In this document: one piece after another, positions 54,651-62,551 of the stretch
How positions within the stretch are numbered: the stretch's first letter is position 1
How the letters are laid out: each line of letters opens with the position of its first letter
Assembly: GCF_032878875.1 (NCBI RefSeq)
Contig: NZ_CP118157.1
Location: 1,798,001-1,862,000, forward strand
Source: Microbacterium sp. AB
GTDB lineage: Bacteria > Actinomycetota > Actinomycetes > Actinomycetales > Microbacteriaceae
Direction of reading: 5' to 3'
DNA: 64,000 nt
Notes under the pieces: generated by a model
Seen by the model: only the letters and a program-made list of their open reading frames with translations
The model's database searches: none
Told to the model about the DNA's origin: nothing
Position numbers and translations under genes: made by a program

Positions 54651-55160
54651 TCGGCGCGGTGGCCGCGCCGATGCGTCGCCCAGGCTCTTCGCCATCACGA
54701 TCTCTCGCGTGACGCCATCCGGGAGGAGGTCGCCCGTCCACCGCGATGCCGCGAATCCGAGACTCTCGTAGAGGCGGATGGCGCGCACGTTCGCGGGAGC
54801 GACGCTCAGGAGGAGCACGCCCGCCCGCTCCGCGGCCCACTGCTCGATCGCATCGATCAGGGCGGTCGCGACGCCGCGACCTCGGACGTCCGGCGCGACC
54901 CAGAGCGAGACGAGCTCGATCGCGTCGACGTGGTCCGCCCAGATCCCCCTCACCATCCCGCACGGCTCGCCGTGGACACGCGCGACGAGATGCACGCTCC
55001 CCGGGATCGCGAAGGTCGCCCGCCACCGGTCCTCCCGGTCGCCGTCGCCGGTCCAGCTCGCCAGCCGCGAGCCGAAGGCGTCGGGATCCTCCGTCAGCGC
55101 GCGCAGGCGCAACGCGCGCCAGACACGCCAGCCCGCCGCGTCCAGAGTCTGAAGCTCCAT
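54627..55160 (-). CDS. GNAT family N-acetyltransferase
   Basis: A 177-aa acetyltransferase starting MELQTLDAAGWRVWRALRL with the motif APDVRGRGVATALIDAIEQ (about residues 85-103) and NVRAIRLYESLGF. The last about 18 residues (SARPPRRGRRRDGE) fall outside the domain and overlap the end of the ASCH remnant, so the natural stop may have been lost in the same rearrangement. Confidence 0.82.
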   Translation of the reverse strand: MELQTLDAAGWRVWRALRLRALTEDPDAFGSRLASWTGDGDREDRWRATFAIPGSVHLVARVHGEPCGMVRGIWADHVDAIELVSLWVAPDVRGRGVATALIDAIEQWAAERAGVLLLSVAPANVRAIRLYESLGFAASRWTGDLLPDGVTREIVMAKSLGDASARPPRRGRRRDGE

Positions 55161-55301
55161 CGCGCCAGTATCCCCCGCCCCGACGGCCTCCCACTGCCCG
55201 ACGTCCCACGGAGTGCCGCCATGAGCTCGTCCGCCGACGCGTCGCCTCATGCGCGGGCCGACGAGCTCACCGATCTCCGCGCCGCGCCGGACGGCATACG
55301 T

Positions 55302-56195
55302 CTACAGCGACGCGCCCGGCTCCGCGCGTCGCGCCTCGAGCCTCGTGTCGGCGAGCAGGGCGGAGACCGATGCCTCCGACCCTCCGACGAGCGTGTAGGC
55401 GAGGTCGACGTCGGTCGCCAGGAACCACGTGCGGTCCTCCGGCCAGAGAATGCTCGGCGACGGGGTCCACGTCGGGTCGCCCTGCGTCCACGGCACGCGC
55501 TCCGCCCACTCGACCTCCGCGAAGTCGTCCGTCGCGCCGCGGAACAGCACATGCAGACGTTCCGGGAGCTCCAGGCGCGGCGCCCGCGAGATCTCGTCCG
55601 ACAGCGTCCCCCGCTGCCAGGTCGGCTTGTCCGAGCGCGGGTTGAAACGGTCGATCGCGCTCGCCGCGAGCATGTCGGCGTGGCGAGGATCGGCCCAGGA
55701 CTGCGCAGCGGCGGACGGAGCGAAGCCGAGGTGGCCCAGCAGGCCGCCCCATCCGTCCCACACGCCGGCGTACAGCTGCGACGCCGTCGAGAACGGCGCG
55801 AGCGCCTGCGCCGTCGCCGTGAGCAGGTCGGCGGCGAGGCTTCCCGTGCGCGGCGCACTGTAGCGCCAGCCCGCGGCGTCTCTCGGCATGTCCTCGAACA
55901 GCGCCTCCCAGGCGTGGGGCGGAGGCAGCCGACGTCCGAGCGCAGCGGCCGCCTCGGCCCACGCCACCGGCTCGACCTCGACGCGATGCGGGTGTGCGAG
56001 GAAGGCCTCCCAGGCGTCGCGGTCGTCGTCGTCCGGCCACAACGCCCCCACGGGGCGGTCGCGCTCCCCCGGGTGGAGGATCCGCGCGTACGCCTCGAAA
56101 CCGCCGGGCACGAGCCGGTGGATGGTCCGGACGTCGCCGACGCGCTCGCGCACCCAGTCGCCGACCGAGACGTCCGTCACGTGTTCCATGCCCAT
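55302..56195 (-). CDS. Uncharacterised actinobacterial protein (297 aa)
   Basis: A soluble, Trp- and Pro-rich acidic protein: LVPGGFEAYARILHP near the N-terminus, LYAGVWDGWGGL in the middle (about residue 143) and ILWPEDRTWFLATDVDLAYT near the C-terminus (about 250-269), followed by LVGGSEASVSALL. I believe this belongs to a family scattered in Actinobacteria without a known function, but I cannot name a domain. ATG 56195; 25 bp upstream of the LLM gene's stop. Confidence 0.7.
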   Translation of the reverse strand: MGMEHVTDVSVGDWVRERVGDVRTIHRLVPGGFEAYARILHPGERDRPVGALWPDDDDRDAWEAFLAHPHRVEVEPVAWAEAAAALGRRLPPPHAWEALFEDMPRDAAGWRYSAPRTGSLAADLLTATAQALAPFSTASQLYAGVWDGWGGLLGHLGFAPSAAAQSWADPRHADMLAASAIDRFNPRSDKPTWQRGTLSDEISRAPRLELPERLHVLFRGATDDFAEVEWAERVPWTQGDPTWTPSPSILWPEDRTWFLATDVDLAYTLVGGSEASVSALLADTRLEARRAEPGASL

Positions 56196-56220
56196 GCGCC
56201 CCAGGGTATCGGCGCCGCTG

Positions 56221-57243
56221 TCAGCGCCAGCCGAGCGCCGGCGCCACGTGCGTGAGGATCGACTCGAGCACGTGCGCGTTGTACGCCACTCCCAGCTGGT
56301 TCGGCACGGTGAGCAGCAGGGTGTCGGCCTCGGCGACGGCCTCGTCCTGTGCGAGCTCCTCGATCAGCTCGTCGGGCTCGGCGGCGTACGACCGGCCGAA
56401 GACCGCGCGCATGCCGTCGATGGAGGCGAACTGATCGTCCCGGTCGCCGCTGCCGAGGAAGTACCTTCGGTCACGGTCGTCCACGATCGCGAAGATCGAG
56501 CGCGAGACCGACACGCGGGGCTCGAAGCCGTGGTCCTGAGCGGCCCACTCCTCGCGGAACGCACCGATCTGCCTCGCCTGCTGCACGTGGAAGGGCTCGC
56601 CGGTCTCGTCGCTCTTGAGCGTGGAGCTCATGAGGTTCATCCCGTGCTGAGCGGCCCACCTCGCCGTCGCGTCCGACGCCGCGCCCCACCAGATGCGGCG
56701 ACGCAGCCCCTCCGAATGCGGCTCGAGTCGCAGCAGACCCGGCGGGTTCGGGAACATCGGCCGCGGGTTCGGCTCCGCGAAGCCCCTCCCCTCGAGCAGC
56801 TGCAGCAGAAGCTCGGTCTTCTGACGCGCCGCCTGCCCGCCCGACGGGTCGTCCTCCGCGGACCGGTAGCCGAAGTGACGCCACCCGTCGACGACCTGCT
56901 CGGGTGACCCCCGCGAGATGCCGAGCTGGAGCCGCCCGCCCGCGATGAGGTCGGCGGACCCCGCGTCCTCGACCATGTACATCGGGTTCTCGTACCGCAT
57001 GTCGATCACGCCGGTGCCGAGCTCGATGCGGCTCGTCTTCGCGCCCGCCGCGGCGAGCAGCGGGAAGGGCGACGCGAGCTGACGCGCGAAGTGATGCACG
57101 CGGAAGTACGCGCCGTCCGCGCCCAGCTCCTCCGCGGCCTGCGCGAGCTCGATCGACTGCAGCAGCACGTCCGCTGCGCTCTGCGTCGCCGAGGTCGGAT
57201 GCGGCGTCCAGTGGCCGAAGGAGAGAAAGCCGATGTTCTTCAC
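56221..57243 (-). CDS. LLM class flavin-dependent oxidoreductase
   Basis: A 340-aa luciferase-like monooxygenase: NIGFLSFGHW at the start, the segment YFRVHHFARQLASPFPLLAA (about residues 46-65), GTGVIDMRYENP and ISRGSPEQVVDGW. Members use reduced flavin and oxygen on varied substrates. Start is uncertain: GTG 57243 (MKNIGFLSFG) is preferred; a TTG at 57255 would add four residues. Confidence 0.88.
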   Translation of the reverse strand: MKNIGFLSFGHWTPHPTSATQSAADVLLQSIELAQAAEELGADGAYFRVHHFARQLASPFPLLAAAGAKTSRIELGTGVIDMRYENPMYMVEDAGSADLIAGGRLQLGISRGSPEQVVDGWRHFGYRSAEDDPSGGQAARQKTELLLQLLEGRGFAEPNPRPMFPNPPGLLRLEPHSEGLRRRIWWGAASDATARWAAQHGMNLMSSTLKSDETGEPFHVQQARQIGAFREEWAAQDHGFEPRVSVSRSIFAIVDDRDRRYFLGSGDRDDQFASIDGMRAVFGRSYAAEPDELIEELAQDEAVAEADTLLLTVPNQLGVAYNAHVLESILTHVAPALGWR

Positions 57244-57272
57244 GAGGTGATGCAACCGTCAGCGCTCACGAC

Positions 57273-58046
57273 CTATTCCGATGAATAATCACGCGCCGAG
57301 ACGATCACCGGCTCCGGGTACTTCGGCTGCTTGCCGTCTCCCGACGAGCGTCGTCTCAGTCGACGGCCCACCCACGGGAGCACGTGGGTCCGGTAGTAGG
57401 CGCCGGACGAGAGATGCACGACGTCGGGGCCGGGGAGGTCCCACCACTCCTCCGGCGGGTTCAGTCCGAGCGCGTCGAGCACCCGCGCGGCGACGCGGTG
57501 GTGGCCGCGCGGGCCCATGTGCAGGCGATCGGCCGACCAGAACCTGGGGTGCGACAGCTCGCGATCCGGCCAGTTGAGCGCCTGGACGACGTCGGCACGG
57601 TCTTCGATGCGACGGCCCACGGCCTCCGAGAGCTCATCGCCGCGGCGTTGGAGGAGCCGGGACAACGGCAGCCCCGCCGACGGATTCGCTCCCGAGAGGA
57701 GGATGAGCCGTACCCCCTCCTCGTCGCATCGCCTCAGGACGACCGAGAACGCCTCCGCGATGCTCTCGACGGTGGCCCCGCGGCGAAGGATGTCGTTGCC
57801 TCCGCCGTTGAACGACAGGTGCGTCGGCTTCAACGCGAGCGCGGGCTCGAGCTGCTCCTCCACGATGGGCCAGGCGAGCCTGCCGCGGATCGCGAGGTTC
57901 GCGTACTCGACCGGCGCTCCCACCGCGTCGGACCACCCGTACGCGACGAGGTCCGCCCAGCCGCGAGGCTGCCCATCCGGCATCTCGTCGCCGACGCCCT
58001 CCGTGAACGAGTCGCCGATGGCCACATAGCGGATGGTCTCTGTCAT
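57273..58046 (-). CDS. SGNH/GDSL hydrolase
   Basis: A 257-aa lipase/esterase-fold protein: block I AIGDSFTEGVGDEMPDG (nucleophile Ser about 13), block III GGGNDIL (about 81-87) and block V SADRLHMGPRGHHRVA (Asp and His of the triad, about 170-185). No signal peptide. Substrate unknown. It is separated from the downstream LLM gene by 29 bp. Confidence 0.9.
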   Translation of the reverse strand: MTETIRYVAIGDSFTEGVGDEMPDGQPRGWADLVAYGWSDAVGAPVEYANLAIRGRLAWPIVEEQLEPALALKPTHLSFNGGGNDILRRGATVESIAEAFSVVLRRCDEEGVRLILLSGANPSAGLPLSRLLQRRGDELSEAVGRRIEDRADVVQALNWPDRELSHPRFWSADRLHMGPRGHHRVAARVLDALGLNPPEEWWDLPGPDVVHLSSGAYYRTHVLPWVGRRLRRRSSGDGKQPKYPEPVIVSARDYSSE

Positions 58047-58055
58047 CCCCTCAGG

Positions 58056-59420
58056 CTACCGAGCGGGCACGGACGGCAGGGTCGCGTCGAGCGCCTCGCC
58101 GCGCTTGTCGGCGAGGGGGATGGTGCCGACGGCGGCGATGACGAAGAACGCCGCGAAGACCGCGAAGACGAGCACCGCGCCGCCCTGGGCGAGTGCCCAC
58201 GGCGTGAACAGCGGCGCGACGATGGAGGCGATGCGTCCGACGCCCGCGGCCCAGCCCGCGCCGGTCGCCCGCACGCCCGTGGGATAGAGCTCGGGCGTCA
58301 CGGCGTAGAGCGCGCCCCACGCGCCGAGGTTGAAGAACGACAGCAGCGACCCGAACACGAGGATCTGCCACAGCTCCCCCGCGTTGCCGAAGAGCACGGC
58401 GGCGACCGCCGACCCGACGAGGAAGGTCGCGAGCGTCGCCCGTCGTCCCCACACCTCGATGAGCCACGCCGCCACGGCGTATCCCGGCAGCTGCGCGAGC
58501 GTGATGAGGAGGGTGAACTCGAACGACCGGACGAGGTCGTACCCCTGGGCGACGAGGATCGACGGGATCCAGATGAACGCGCCGTAGTACGAGAAGTTCA
58601 CGCAGAACCAGACGACCCAGATCGCGGCCGTGCGCGCGCGCAGCGCGGGCGCCCACAGCGCCCCGATGGCCGCCGTCCCTGTGGGCGTCTCCGCGACGGC
58701 GGGGGCGGCCCCGACGACGGGCGCCTCGTCCGCCGATGCCGACGGCGCACGTCCCGATGCCTCCTCGAAGCGTCGCACGATCGCCTCCGACTCCGCGACG
58801 CGGCCCTTCGACTCGAGCCACCGGGGCGACTCCGGGAGGCCCCAGCGCACGACGATCGCGTACACCGCCGGCACGGCGCCGAGCACGAAGGCCCACCGCC
58901 ATCCGTCGTCGAACGCGCCCACGACGAACGTCCCGATGACGGCGGCCAGCGTCCATCCGACCGCCCAGAACGCCTCGAGGACGACCACGAGCCGGCCGCG
59001 GATGCGCGCGGGCGCGAACTCGCTGACGTACGTCGAGGCGACGGGGAGCTCGGAGCCGAGCCCGACGCCGACGAGGAACCGGAAGACGAGGAGCGCCCCG
59101 ACGCCGCCGACCAGCGCGCTCGCCCCGGTTGCGACGCCGTAGACCAGGAGCGTGAGCGCGAACACCTGGCGGCGACCGAGCCGGTCGGCCAGGAGCCCGC
59201 CCACGCTCGCACCGACCGCCATCCCCACGAACCCGATGGAGGTGATGAGCCCCGCCTCGCCCGGCGCCAGCTGCCACTGCACGGTGAGCGCGGCGATGAC
59301 GAACGAGATGAGGCCGACGTCCATGGCGTCGAGCGCCCAGCCGATGCCGGAGCCGGTGAGGAGACGCACGTGCTGCCGGTTGAACGGCAGCGTGTCGAGT
59401 CGTGAGGAGGGAGTCGCCAT
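58056..59420 (-). CDS. MFS transporter, sugar/aromatic-acid symporter subgroup
   Basis: A 454-aa twelve-helix carrier with the loop-2/3 motif GGLLADRLGRRQVFALTL (about residues 75-92) and a central cytoplasmic loop of about 60 residues (RVAESEAIVRRFEEASG onward). Layout resembles niacin/aromatic-acid:H+ symporters (AAHS/SP groups). Substrate unknown. Its 3' end is 9 bp from the SGNH gene start, suggesting co-transcription. Confidence 0.87.
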   Translation of the reverse strand: MATPSSRLDTLPFNRQHVRLLTGSGIGWALDAMDVGLISFVIAALTVQWQLAPGEAGLITSIGFVGMAVGASVGGLLADRLGRRQVFALTLLVYGVATGASALVGGVGALLVFRFLVGVGLGSELPVASTYVSEFAPARIRGRLVVVLEAFWAVGWTLAAVIGTFVVGAFDDGWRWAFVLGAVPAVYAIVVRWGLPESPRWLESKGRVAESEAIVRRFEEASGRAPSASADEAPVVGAAPAVAETPTGTAAIGALWAPALRARTAAIWVVWFCVNFSYYGAFIWIPSILVAQGYDLVRSFEFTLLITLAQLPGYAVAAWLIEVWGRRATLATFLVGSAVAAVLFGNAGELWQILVFGSLLSFFNLGAWGALYAVTPELYPTGVRATGAGWAAGVGRIASIVAPLFTPWALAQGGAVLVFAVFAAFFVIAAVGTIPLADKRGEALDATLPSVPAR

Positions 59421-59504
59421 AGCACCAGGTTAGTGTCAATCCGACATGAAGGATGCACGCGCGGGAGTAGCCTGAGAGGGACGATCGAGACGTACGGAGG
59501 ACAT

Positions 59505-60824
59505 GTGAGAGGCCGCACCGCGCCCCCTTCAGCCGCGTGGATGTGGACGATCTGGATCGTCGCCGTCCTCGCCTACGTGCTCGCGGTGACGAACCGCACC
59601 TCGCTCTCCGCCGTCGGGGTCGACGCCGCCGAGCACTTCAGCGCCGACGCGTCGACCCTGTCGATGTTCGCCGTGCTGCAGCTGGGGGTCTACGGCCTCA
59701 TGCAGGTCCCGATCGGCGTCTGGCTCGACCGATACGGCGCGCGCCCGATCATGGCGATCGGGATGGTGCTCATGGCCGCGGGCCAGCTGATCATGGCCGT
59801 GTCCCCGAACGTCGGCGTCGCGATCGTCGCGCGGATGCTCCTCGGCGCGGGAGACGCGGCGATCTTCCCCGGCGTCCTGCGCCTCGTGGCGACGTGGTTC
59901 CCCGCCCAGCGCAACCCGATCATGGTGCAGCTCACGGGCATCGTCGGTCAGCTGGGCCAGCTCGTCGCGATCCTCCCCCTCGCCGCCCTGTTGCACGCGA
60001 CGTCGTGGTCCATCGCCTTCGGCGGCCTCGCCGGCCTCGCCGCGCTGTTCACGATCCTCATCGTCGCGCTCGTGCGAAACCATCCGCCCGAGCGCGATGC
60101 CGACGTGTCCGTGAACACCGAGACCGGCGCCATCCGCGTGGTGACGAGCGCGATCGACACGCGGGTCGGCATCCGCGCGGCCTGGGCGAACCCGGGCACG
60201 CGTCTCGCGTTCTGGTCGCACTTCACGACGCCGTTCGCGGGCACGGCCTTCGTCATGCTCTGGGGCTTCCCCTTCCTCACGGCCGGCGAGGGGCTCTCGT
60301 CCGGCCAGGCGTCGCTCGTGCAGAGCACGCTCGTCCTCATGGGGATCGTCTTCGGCCCCGTGATCGGCATTCTCTCGTCGCGCAACCCCCATCGCCGCTC
60401 CCGCATGCTCGTCCTGCCGATCGTCGCCATCCAGCTCCTCGCCTGGATCGTCGTGCTCGCATGGCCGGGACCCGCTCCCCTCTGGCTGCTGCTCCTGCTC
60501 GTCGTCGCCCTCGCGCTGGGCGGGCCCGCGTCCATGATCGCCTTCGACCATGCGCGCACGCACAACCCGTCTCATCAGCTCAGCACGGCCACCGGCATCA
60601 CGAACGTCGGAGGTTTCCTCGCCGGTCTCCTGGCCATCCTGTTCATCGGCGTGGCGCTCGACCTGCAGGGCGCGAGCGACCCCTCCTCCTACTCGCTCGA
60701 GGCCTTCCGGATCGCGTTCCTGACGCAGGTGCCCATCTGGCTCACGGGTGCGGCGTTCATCGTCCGCGAGCGCAGACGCACACGGGTCCACATGGGCCTC
60801 GACCGCCCGCGCCGCGACCCCTGA
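59505..60824 (+). CDS. MFS transporter
   Basis: A 439-aa carrier with twelve predicted helices, GVWLDRYGARPIMAIGMVL as the loop-2/3 motif (about residues 75-93) and a central loop (ERDADVSVNTETGAIRVV). Start GTG 59505 is preferred because CGGAGG lies 5-6 nt upstream; an earlier in-frame codon at 59433 would add 24 non-hydrophobic residues. Divergent from the previous MFS gene. Substrate unknown. Confidence 0.85.
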   Translation: MRGRTAPPSAAWMWTIWIVAVLAYVLAVTNRTSLSAVGVDAAEHFSADASTLSMFAVLQLGVYGLMQVPIGVWLDRYGARPIMAIGMVLMAAGQLIMAVSPNVGVAIVARMLLGAGDAAIFPGVLRLVATWFPAQRNPIMVQLTGIVGQLGQLVAILPLAALLHATSWSIAFGGLAGLAALFTILIVALVRNHPPERDADVSVNTETGAIRVVTSAIDTRVGIRAAWANPGTRLAFWSHFTTPFAGTAFVMLWGFPFLTAGEGLSSGQASLVQSTLVLMGIVFGPVIGILSSRNPHRRSRMLVLPIVAIQLLAWIVVLAWPGPAPLWLLLLLVVALALGGPASMIAFDHARTHNPSHQLSTATGITNVGGFLAGLLAILFIGVALDLQGASDPSSYSLEAFRIAFLTQVPIWLTGAAFIVRERRRTRVHMGLDRPRRDP

Positions 60825-60848
60825 GCGCGGCCATCGTCCTTCAGCCGG

Positions 60849-62522
60849 TCACGGGACGAGCGCGGTCCTGAGGGTGTCGAGGCCCACGCCACCCAGATCG
60901 AGCGCGCGCTTGTGGAACTCCTTGATCGAGAAGGCGTCGCCGCGACGGGACGCGTACGCGTCCCGCAGCTGCTCCCAGATGCGCTGGCCCACCTTGTACG
61001 CCGGAGCCTGCCCCGGCCATCCGAGGTAGCGGTTCACCTCGAACCGCACGAACTCGTCGGACATGTTCACGTTCGCCCGCATGAAATCGAGCGCATACGC
61101 GGCGTCCCAGGTGCCCTGTCCGTCGAGCCGCGGCTTGCCGAGGTGAACGCCGATGTCGAGGACGACGCGGGCGGCGCGCATGCGCTGGCCGTCGAGCATG
61201 CCGAGGCGATCGGCGGGGTCGTCGAGGTAGCCGAGGCCCTCCATGAGACGCTCGGCGTACAGCGCCCATCCCTCCGCGTGCCCCGAGGTGCCGGCGAGGA
61301 GGCGCCGCCAGGAGTTGAGCTCCGCGCGGTTGTACACGGCCTGCCCGATCTGGAGATGATGTCCCGGCACGCCCTCGTGATAGACGGTCGTGAGCTCGCG
61401 CCAGGTGTCGAACTCCGTCACGCCCTCCGGCACCGACCACCACATCCGGCCCGGCCGGGAGAAGTCGTCGGTGGGACCCGTGTAGTAGATCCCGCCCTCC
61501 TGCGTGGGCGCGATCCTGCACTCGAGGCGACGGATCGGCTCGGGGATGTCGAAGTGGGACTGTGCGAGCTCAGCGACCGCTCGGTCGCTCGTCTCCTGCA
61601 TCCAGCGCTGCAGCGCCTCCGTGCCCACGAGCTTCCGCGCGGGGTCCGACTCGAGGAAGGCCACGGCCTCCTCCACCGTCGCGCCCGGCACGATCTCCTC
61701 GGCGATCGCCTGCTGCTCGGCCACCATCCGGCGGAGCTCCTCGACGCCCCACTCGTACGTCTCGTCGAAGTCGATCGTCGCGCCGAGGAAGCGGCGCGAG
61801 TTGAGCGCGTAGAGCTCGCGTCCGACGGCGTCCTCCGTCGAGGCCGCGTCCGCGAGCTCGTCCGCAAGGAACCGCACGAGCCGGTCGTACGCGCCCCGGG
61901 CCGCATCCGATCCCTTCTCGAGGTCGCCGGCGAGCGATGCGGGCAGCTCCGATGCGCCGGCTCGCGCTCCGGACGCGAGGGTGGCGAAGAACCCGTCGTC
62001 CGCCGTGTAGCGAGGGATCTGCGCCGCGACCTCGCGCGCCTGGCGGACGGCCGGCACGACCCCCTGCGCGATCCCCTCGCGCAGGGTGGCGATGTAGCCG
62101 TCGATCGCGGCGGGGATGGCGCCGAGGCGCCGCGCCACGGCCGACCAGTCGTCGGGCGTCTCGGTCGGCATGAGGTCGTACACCTGTCGGATGTCCTGCG
62201 GCGCGCTCGCGATGACGTTGAGGTCGCGCAGATGCCAACGCGCCTCGAACCGCTCGATGCTCAGGCGGAGCCCGCTCGACAGATCCGCCTTCGTGACGCG
62301 GTCGACGTCGTCGGCGGGCTCGGCGGCGTCCAGCGCCGCGAGCACGGCACGCGCCTCGGCCACGTGCCGCTCCGCGCCCGCGGGACTGAAGTCGTCGTAG
62401 CGGTCGTTCGCCTCGTCGCGCCCGATGTACGTCGCGAGCGTGGGCGAGAGGTCGACGACGGTGTCCACCCACCCCTCCGCGATGCGGTCGATCTCGGTCT
62501 GCTGTCGAACGGCGTCGGTCAT
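60849..62522 (-). CDS. DUF885 family protein (putative metallo-hydrolase/peptidase)
   Basis: A 557-aa soluble protein. The zinc-peptidase-like motif YHEGVPGHHLQIGQ (about residues 377-390; HExxxxHH) and SGHAEGWALYAERLM define DUF885. Members are thought to be peptidases or hydrolases; none is clearly characterised here. Start ATG 62522. It ends 24 bp from the convergent MFS gene. Confidence 0.88.
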   Translation of the reverse strand: MTDAVRQQTEIDRIAEGWVDTVVDLSPTLATYIGRDEANDRYDDFSPAGAERHVAEARAVLAALDAAEPADDVDRVTKADLSSGLRLSIERFEARWHLRDLNVIASAPQDIRQVYDLMPTETPDDWSAVARRLGAIPAAIDGYIATLREGIAQGVVPAVRQAREVAAQIPRYTADDGFFATLASGARAGASELPASLAGDLEKGSDAARGAYDRLVRFLADELADAASTEDAVGRELYALNSRRFLGATIDFDETYEWGVEELRRMVAEQQAIAEEIVPGATVEEAVAFLESDPARKLVGTEALQRWMQETSDRAVAELAQSHFDIPEPIRRLECRIAPTQEGGIYYTGPTDDFSRPGRMWWSVPEGVTEFDTWRELTTVYHEGVPGHHLQIGQAVYNRAELNSWRRLLAGTSGHAEGWALYAERLMEGLGYLDDPADRLGMLDGQRMRAARVVLDIGVHLGKPRLDGQGTWDAAYALDFMRANVNMSDEFVRFEVNRYLGWPGQAPAYKVGQRIWEQLRDAYASRRGDAFSIKEFHKRALDLGGVGLDTLRTALVP

Positions 62523-62551
62523 CGTCGTGTCTTCTCCTCCGTCTGCCGCGC

